Source: Ichthyophonus hoferi
Taxonomy: Eukaryota > Opisthokonta > Ichthyosporea > Ichthyophonida > Ichthyophonidae
Assembly (NCBI GenBank): GCA_002751075.1
Contig: NAOQ01000090.1
Location: forward strand, 88,069-104,627
DNA length: 16,559 bases
Direction of reading: 5' to 3'
Below, piece after piece: positions 9,901 through 16,559 of the stretch. Numbering within the stretch: position 1 is the stretch's first letter; every line of letters begins with the position of its first letter. Both the position numbers and the translations under genes were made by a program. Below the pieces are notes generated by a model, which was not told the origin of the DNA, searched no databases, and saw only the letters and a program-made list of their open reading frames with translations.

Positions 9901-10104
9901 ATTACAATTTCTTGACTTTCGCCAATACGGCGTAGTGGCTTGAAATTTTCTTTACACCGTATGGATGATTTTATCAACATTTTAATGGATACATAGATTC
10001 ACTATTGCAATTCTTGACTTCCGCCAATATAACCTAGTGGTTTGAAATTTGCTTTAACACACATGGATAACGTTATCGTAATGTATACGTACGTACATTC
10101 ACTA
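9901..10104. repeat. Diverged tandem duplication, two copies of about 100 bases
   Basis: Copy 1 is 9901-10004 and copy 2 is 10005-10104. Shared landmarks in the same order are CTTGACTT-CGCCAATA, AGTGG-TTGAAATTT, ATGGAT and a terminal ATTCACTA. The copies differ by many substitutions and small indels, so the duplication is not recent. No open frame spans both copies. Confidence 0.8.
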
Positions 10105-11309
10105 CGGAGCTACAACTATAAAAGCTATATGATTGGCTTAAATGAGGCTCGTGATATTTATATATAAGCCTAAGCCTCGCCTGCTCGTTTAAAAAGTCCA
10201 ATGGAAGTAAATACGATAATTGTTTAAAAAATCATTCACATACCTTTTAAGGATTTGAAAACACGTACCTAAAGTCTAGTATGGACCATAATTAGGGTCA
10301 AATCTGGGGAGTACTCACTTGATTACCACAATTTTCCACTCAATCATGACAATTTCCTGCCTCTAAGTCTAATTACAGAAACACGCTCATAAACAAAGGT
10401 ATACTTTTTTCATCACTAAGCCTGGGTTCATCGGAATTTGGTAACTTATATTGTTCACATTATCTGGTTGGATTCGACATAAAAGATATCTAGTTGAAGT
10501 TTGGAGTTTTAACAGGGGGTTGAACATCATTGTTTCAGAAAAGCTTATCTTTTCTCCATAAGGGGTTTTTATACTAGCCAGTAATATTTCGCCTTCTGCC
10601 TTTTAAATTTTGCTATTTTCAAGGCAACCCACAAATAATAACTTTGTAGCTAAAGCCTATTTTGATTTAAAATTTTAGTCAGGCATTTTCACTCACAAAG
10701 TGGATGTAAGTTTGTATCAGGAAAATCCAAGCTTCATTAGTTAAATGCATCTATTGGGATTCCCTTTTAAGAGCCATTGATGATTGGATATCAAAAGACT
10801 CCTTAAATAGTCTGTTCATAACAAGTGGGCACGTCACTATAGGTAATTCTAGTAAGTGATATGGAGAAAACGTCTATAAATCAAAGTCAATAAGACATTT
10901 ATGCAAGAATGCCATTGTATGTTATATGTTTACGCGTATTTATTATTTTAACTGGTTGGCTAGAGATTTGATAGAAGGTGACTAAGTAATTTCGATACTA
11001 CGTCAGTCAGACTGTCGGTATTGGTTTATATTATATTTTCTTTTTGCGCGATGACTTTTGTTTTCCAATAAAAGACTTGGTTGTGTATTACAACAAGCTC
11101 AATCATCACCATCTCATTGGGTTATTAATATTCGAGAGATCTAAGTTAAATATATCACTGGAGAATATTAGACAAATGGTATTTCCTATTTTGGCAACAT
11201 TCGTCCGATTTTTCTTTGGCAGACCCATACATGTATATTTAAATCCAGCAGTGTGTGAATTTGTTATGGTTTAAATAATATTAATTAATTCGTAAACACA
11301 TACATATAT

Positions 11310-11323
11310 ATCGCCATGGCAAC
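11310..11323. promoter_or_regulatory. RFX X-box-like site in the intergenic region
   Basis: ATCGCCATGGCAAC fits the relaxed X-box form RYYNYY-N2-RRNRAC. There is no adjacent gene start that I can recognise, so it may be chance. Confidence 0.2.
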
Positions 11324-11719
11324 CGTCGGAACCCATTATGCCTGCAGGTCCTTCCATATCCCAATATTATTGCATTCAGCATTGTTTTTTTTCCCCATTA
11401 TTTTGTGTGCTGTTTCATATCACTACCCTTCCCCCGTAAAATGGCAACATTTTGTGAATATAAGCTTACCCGTCCTTAGTCTAATAGTATGATAAGTTTT
11501 ATGCAGCACTCAAAGTATCGTAGTATTGATAACTGTTTTTTTTCTTGCTCTTATTCATCCAATAAAATAATTAAGGTTGCACTGAAGTATTTTTGACTCA
11601 TAAGTGCCTAATACTCTAAGATTTCAGTTTAAGAATAAATACAAACCTTCATGGTAAATTAGGATCTTGTTTTTATTAATAATTCTGTGATTCGAATACA
11701 ACGGGATTTTCTAATATTT

Positions 11720-11720
<1 letters not shown>

Positions 11721-11751
<31 letters not shown>
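11721..11751. repeat. T7A24 homopolymer tract
   Basis: Seven T then about 24 A in a row. It could be a replication-slippage tract or the tail of a retroposed sequence inserted in plus orientation. I see no clear element body immediately upstream. Confidence 0.9.
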
Positions 11752-12260
11752 GTGCGGGCATCTGGGATTTAATGTTATTTCTTTCTTTTCGTCTTGCTTG
11801 CGTAGTGTTCTGTTGGTATAGTCCTGGTGTACCACAATAATTGACTTATTTTCATCAAATATAGACGGTATGATGTAATATAATGTTAAAATATGCAGTT
11901 ATCCTATTTAAACCCCCAAAAGATGTTGCTTTTAATGCCACTGTATCAAGTAGTGAAGATATTTAAATATATGAGGACAATTTCAAATCTAAATATTGAT
12001 AATCAATTGTACACTGGGGCACCGCAACCATCATATATGTATGTTCAAAGGGAAAGACTTAATTCATATGTATTAGAAAAAATAAATTGCATACTCAAGT
12101 GATTCCCACCATCATTACCACTGAGCACAATTAATTGGCATTTTAAAAATTGGATGAAGAATATCCTGATAGGAATATATGCGCAAATGGTTATTGTGGA
12201 TGTACTTCATATTGTATCAAGCAGTGTTGAATTGAATGGCAAAGAAAAGTATTTACACAG

Positions 12261-12286
12261 TACCAATTGAAACCTATCAATTGGTA
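12261..12286. repeat. Perfect 10-base inverted repeat
   Basis: Arms TACCAATTGA (12261-12270) and TCAATTGGTA (12277-12286) are exact reverse complements separated by six bases. They could form a hairpin or a dyad binding site. No context points to a function. Confidence 0.8.
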
Positions 12287-12445
12287 TGGATAACATTTTT
12301 TACATGTTCGAAGTATGTGCGCACATGTAAGCCTTGGCGCATATTACTCGGCTTAATTTTAAATTGGACTAAACTCTCTGGACACCATCACACTTACTTG
12401 GATCAAGTTCAAAATCATGCTACAGGTCTAAGCTACCAAGGCTCG

Positions 12446-12463
12446 TACGTGAAGGTTCACGTA
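12446..12463. repeat. Perfect 8-base inverted repeat with two-base spacer
   Basis: TACGTGAA and TTCACGTA flank GG. This is a compact dyad about 160 bases from the inverted repeat at 12261-12286. Function unknown. Confidence 0.75.
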
Positions 12464-15400
12464 TACACTACTGACTACTCATTATACATATATTGGTATC
12501 TGCATGTCTCACCTATACCATAAGATTTGTAGGTTCCACTATGATTTTAAGTTTTATTTTTAAGTAATTTAACATATATTCCTCGGATCTTTCCTGGACA
12601 CCTAGTTTGTTTTTCAACTTGGATCATTATTCATTAAGTAGCGCTTTGAGCACGTGTTTTCGCACATGGTTTTCAAACTGATATTATTTGAAACCCACAA
12701 TATAGTTCTAATTTGTGATGTCATGAAGTAGCTTGGTTAGTGGTTTAGGAGTACTCCATTTTGTTGCACGTGCAGTATGTAATCAGCAAGTAGCTCAAAA
12801 TAATTAATTTTATTTGGATACTTAATAACTGTTGGCATTATGTAGAACATGTAGAATGAATGGCATAATGTGTTTGTCAGACCACTATATACTTGGAGAC
12901 TGTCCTTCCAAGCCCGGAGACAGTTTTGTGTAGATATATGCAAACCATTAGATCTTAGTTGATTAATTGCCCACCAATTATAGCAAACAGGTAGCGATTA
13001 AGCGTTGATTAAGCATTCAACCAACAATAGACCCAGGCACCAATAATATTTTACATTTATGTTTTAAGTAAACGTTCAAAAAAGCAGTGGGTCAAAGAAA
13101 GTCTAAGGCTCTTTGGATCTACATAAATAGCGAGATAGACCAATGGTGTGGCCTCTTGTCGGGACATAAAAAAACAATAGATGATGACGACTACAAGTAA
13201 TATATTGAATAGGGTGACATCACGAGACAAAAATTTACGTTACAATGAAATAGATAGAGTATGATAAGGGACTATACATGTATTTAATACCTTAAAACCG
13301 TAAACATTCTAGAAGGGTTTAAGTTAACCTAAGACTAGTAGTTTTTCTAACGCATGAGTATTATATTTTAAAGTTACAGTTGAAATATTGGAACGTTTTT
13401 CTTCTTTTAAATAATTTGTTTTCTACTATTGGAGGCTTTAGGCGGTCACTTCGAATCTTTCTTAAAAATGAAAAGATATAAATATATTGGTATTTATTTT
13501 TGGCCTGTAATAAATGTATCTATCTTTGAACTGCCTAAAGACAGCTTGTAACAGTATTGCATTTCTTGTAGTTTGGTCAAAATAGTATTATTCTTCAGCA
13601 CTACAGTAATATAGTTGACACCAACAATCGGTTAGTGAGGGATTATATTACCATTACAACACCTAGAGCTTGACGGTAGATGGTGTCTGCCAAAATTAAA
13701 TAAGGAAAAATTATTTTACAAATCTTAAAGTGATAACACTGGTGTGAATAACAAAAATAAGGATGTAGATCAGAAGGTTAGAATTTACTATAGAGATTAA
13801 TGTTTATATATATACAAAGAAACCATGTCTATTCAGGCATGTTATTGTTGGTTAATTAGTAGTAATTAGTGTATTGCTGTATCTATCTGGCCATTATATA
13901 TTTAGTTTTAGATCAATAGATGGTATGATACTTCATCACTCAAGTGTTTTCCCACCATGTATTGCTGTATTACAGAGTTATAACCTACTTACTATTAACC
14001 TAATGTACAGTTTGGGCAAGATTTCTTATATTGGCAAATAGATCAGGTTCATTAATTCGAATACATGTAGTTGTTTACTTTTTTGAGCTGCCTTAGGAGT
14101 GAGTAAAGGTTACACACCATTGTTCTAGGTAACACATAAATGGTGTTAGTCTGTATAAAAGGTTAGAACTTGGCATATGCATTTAATAGTCATCGTTAAT
14201 ATTTACACCTATATTGCCTTAATGTGAACATATCTTAATCTTTATATATACATATACGTTTATAGAGGTTGAAGAGTACGCTATGCTATAGTGCAATGTG
14301 TGTGATCGTGTTACGATTTTATGCTTTTGACCATGTACAGTTACATATTAATAATTTAAAACTGTTTATGGAAACAGGGCGGCCTAAGAATGTCTTGTTC
14401 GACCAGTATGGGGAGCTATTCTTAAGATGAAACAAACGATCATACATATATATACTCAATATATGCGTACAGATATTAAGTGTGAAAAATGCCTTAAGCA
14501 CTAATATTGTCTCTTATTGGTTTAGTTACTAATAGATAATTAGTCACAGGATTGTATTATAGCACCTTCTGACATGTTTGACTTATAAAACTACTTCTCG
14601 TTAAAAAATACTTCCAGTTGGACCTTGTCATTTTTATGGTCCCTTTCCTTCAGATCATAATTAGGATTGGTCCCCAATTTATGTAAATTGAAAAATAAGG
14701 TTGCTTTTTTATATTATACTGGAGTCTTCATATGATCACGTACTCAATGCCCTAGCCATGGTGGTCAATATATTGGCTAGAGGTAAGCAACAGCATCACT
14801 TCACCAGTCTGCTTCCATGGCAATACAGTACCGAAGGCCCAGTGATAAAGTGAACCAGTAAATAGCCACTTCAAAATAATACGTATGACTTAGTTCATGG
14901 TTCTAAAACACACTATTTGCATTCTTTTGTTTGTGGTAACATTACAATATTATACATATAATTTTCAACGAACAAGAAAAAGTCAAAACTAGTATCCGTG
15001 AAATTATGAGTTCTACAAATGAAATCCAAAATATTTCTGCCCGTGCATTTTTTCGAACCTAGTTTTTACAGAAGCATTTATAAATCACAATCAAATAATC
15101 CACCACACCAGAACAGACCCTACAAGCTATTAATAACACAGCTGTGCTTATCATATCGCATTGCTGTTATACATAATGATCAAATTCCTTTAATTTAATA
15201 TTCAATCACATTAAAACCAATGCGAATCAACCAACTCGTAAGTATAAAAGGAGTATACATTCATGCCTTAACCTTTGTCTCTATGTATACGGAGACGGAG
15301 TCATCCGGGTACTGGTATAGTACCAACTACATACAATGGTGCATTTATCTACAGCTAGTTATCTATCTTAAAATTACATTGCAAATATGGAAGTTCAGGG

Positions 15401-15822
15401 CGTAACTTATTAAAACTACGTTTAACAAACATACTCACACCATTTGATTGTATGTATGTGTGTATTGGAAAATATTTTGCTTCACCTGTGCCACCCCAAC
15501 TGAGGTAAAAAGCTTAATAAAAAACAAGACCGTCTGTACGATTTATAAGATTGATACGATTGGCAACTGGGTCAAGATTAAGATGTGATTGGATTCACTA
15601 AAGAACATAACAGACCACATAAAAGTCGGAAAACAGAAATTAAACTAAAGGAATTGAAAAGGGGTGGGCTGAGATGAATAAGAGATAAATAGAAATCAGA
15701 AAAATGTTCACGCGCGTGTGTGTGTAGAGAACAGAAACGAGATACAGATATTCGGATTGGATTTGATTTGATCGACTCAAACTAGGATTACACAGTGAAA
15801 TGAGTTCACTGGACCTTTCTCG

Positions 15823-15879
15823 TTATAGCATACACCCTTGGTTTAGGGTCATCTCTACCACACACCTGGCACATGATTC
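15823..15879 (-). CDS. Possible small downstream exon of the same unidentified gene
   Basis: A good acceptor (polypyrimidine run ending CCCCCACAG on the minus strand) sits at 15880. Following it at phase 0, which matches the end of the 16444 exon, the frame reads ESCARCVVEMTLNQGCML and then a stop. The joined junction would read LLLQML-ESCARC. The segment could instead be an internal exon using a weak GTGTAT donor after the NQ codons. No polyadenylation signal is obvious close by. The intron would be 564 bases, typical of this window. Support is weak because the peptide is short and unrecognised. Confidence 0.25.
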   Translation of the reverse strand, partial: ESCARCVVEMTLNQGCML

Positions 15880-16302
15880 CTGTGGGGGTGAGGGTAGGGT
15901 ATAGTACAGTCATTAGTAATACAGTTGCTGCAGTTCACTCGGTCTCTATATTTCTACCTATAGTAGTAATTTTATGCATGTAGGTAATAAAAGTTTTGTC
16001 ATAATTATCTTAAGAGTCTTTCCCCAGGAAAATTTTCCAATAGAACACTTTGTGATTTCCAGTATCTGCTAGATCAATATTATACTCGAATGTGCTTGTA
16101 TATTCACACCTAAATGTATCAAACGTATCACCAGAATGTATATAGGTATATAGATCTATGTTGTTGGTATTATTATGAATTTCAGAATTAGCCCTACGAG
16201 GATAGCTTACGTTTTTACATTTATTTTCTATATGAAAACAAGCCGAGTATGCAAGTATATAGGTTAGAGGGAGAACTACATAGTATATAGTATATTGTAT
16301 TA

Positions 16303-16434
16303 TAGTATAATGTAATGTAGATAACTATAATATGTAGTTTATTATTTTGTAGTATAGAATATTTCATTATATGGTATTTCGTAGTATTTTATTATTTTAT
16401 TTTATATTTAATTACATTACATTATATTATACTA
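16303..16434. repeat. AT-rich inverted repeat beside the right-edge exon
   Basis: The left arm 16303-16319 (TAGTAT then AATGTAATGTA) is matched by the reverse complement of 16413-16434, with one five-base insertion. The intervening sequence is T-rich with GTAGTAT and TTATTATTTTAT motifs. In the minus orientation it begins about nine bases past the donor at 16443, so it would form a hairpin at the very start of the intron. Confidence 0.6.
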
Positions 16435-16443
16435 TGCACTTAC

Positions 16444-16559
16444 GAGCATCTGCAATAGCAGAGTCACTGTGAGGGGAGAGGGCAAGGTACAGACTCGAGC
16501 ATAGAACATAGTCTTGACCTCACGAAGAAAGGCTGTTAAATCTGTGCAAAGGGGTAGCA
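16444..16559 (-). CDS. Probable exon of an unidentified gene entering from the right edge
   Basis: On the minus strand one frame is open from the window edge for 38 codons. It begins LPLCTDLTAFLREVK, ends VTLLLQML, and stops at phase 0 directly before a strong GTAAGT donor. The segment is richer in G+C than the AT-rich, repeat-bearing DNA beside it, as are the confirmed exons elsewhere in the window. The residues look like a soluble helical protein with leucine-rich stretches, but I do not recognise the family. The other two minus-strand frames contain stops. A chance open frame of this length is possible, so the call depends mainly on the donor and composition. Confidence 0.5.

Larger units (their letters stand above)
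9394..16443. other. About 7 kb without a supported gene
   Basis: Apart from the entries given separately, this stretch shows only short frames with no recognisable domain, no splice-consistent chain of exons and no homology I can name. It may be intergenic, or partly a long intron of the right-edge gene. Low-grade islands of balanced composition occur near 9646-9849, 14296-14430 and 14692-14853. Two small perfect inverted repeats occur at 12261-12286 and 12446-12463. Confidence 0.5.

Noticed and set aside
11044-11274. 76-residue plus-strand frame
   Set aside because: No motif or homologue recognised; length is within chance expectation for six frames over 7 kb.
12236-12523. 95-residue plus-strand frame
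   Set aside because: No recognisable domain, AT-driven codon use and no plausible splice context. It contains the inverted repeats at 12261 and 12446.

Overview
This is an AT-rich, intron-bearing nuclear sequence. Introns have GT-AG ends and run about 300-1,100 bases. Coding islands are clearly richer in G+C than the surrounding DNA, which carries many A/T-type simple repeats. The two recognisable genes are a metazoan-type farnesyltransferase alpha subunit and a carnosine-synthase-like ATP-grasp ligase. They suggest an early-branching or marine invertebrate animal. A sponge such as a demosponge is my best guess, but this is inference, not proof.

Layout. From the left edge to 4537 the minus strand holds the first seven coding exons of the protein farnesyltransferase / geranylgeranyltransferase-I alpha subunit (FNTA). 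I reconstructed them to 241 residues with consistent phases at all six splice junctions. The gene runs off the left edge, so its last exon or exons are missing. Its introns hold AAT/ATT triplet tracts, a GA-rich purine tract and a good RFX X-box match. From 4538 to 6714 lies a spacer with a (TAA)n microsatellite, a short retroposon-like fragment ending in a (TGAC)n tail, and otherwise anonymous AT-rich DNA. From 6715 to 9393 the minus strand holds a complete three-exon gene for a 487-residue ATP-grasp ligase of the carnosine-synthase-like family. A plausible CCAAT/TATA pair lies just upstream of its start.

From 9394 to about 16443 is some 7 kb with no gene I can support. It contains a diverged tandem duplication (9901-10104), a T7A24 tract, small perfect inverted repeats, and a few short coding-like islands that I could not identify. 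At the right edge (16444-16559, minus strand) an open segment ends at a strong GTAAGT donor. It is probably an exon of an unidentified gene entering from the right, possibly followed by a second small exon at 15823-15879.

The identified genes lie on the same strand but look independent. One makes a housekeeping subunit for protein prenylation; the other makes a small-molecule amide-bond-forming enzyme. I saw no prokaryotic operon, CRISPR array, rRNA or tRNA, and no convincing multi-gene novel system. The points most worth a second look are the 33-base micro-exon carrying the catalytic lysine of FNTA, the compact cysteine-rich form of the ATP-grasp ligase, and the unidentified right-edge exon.
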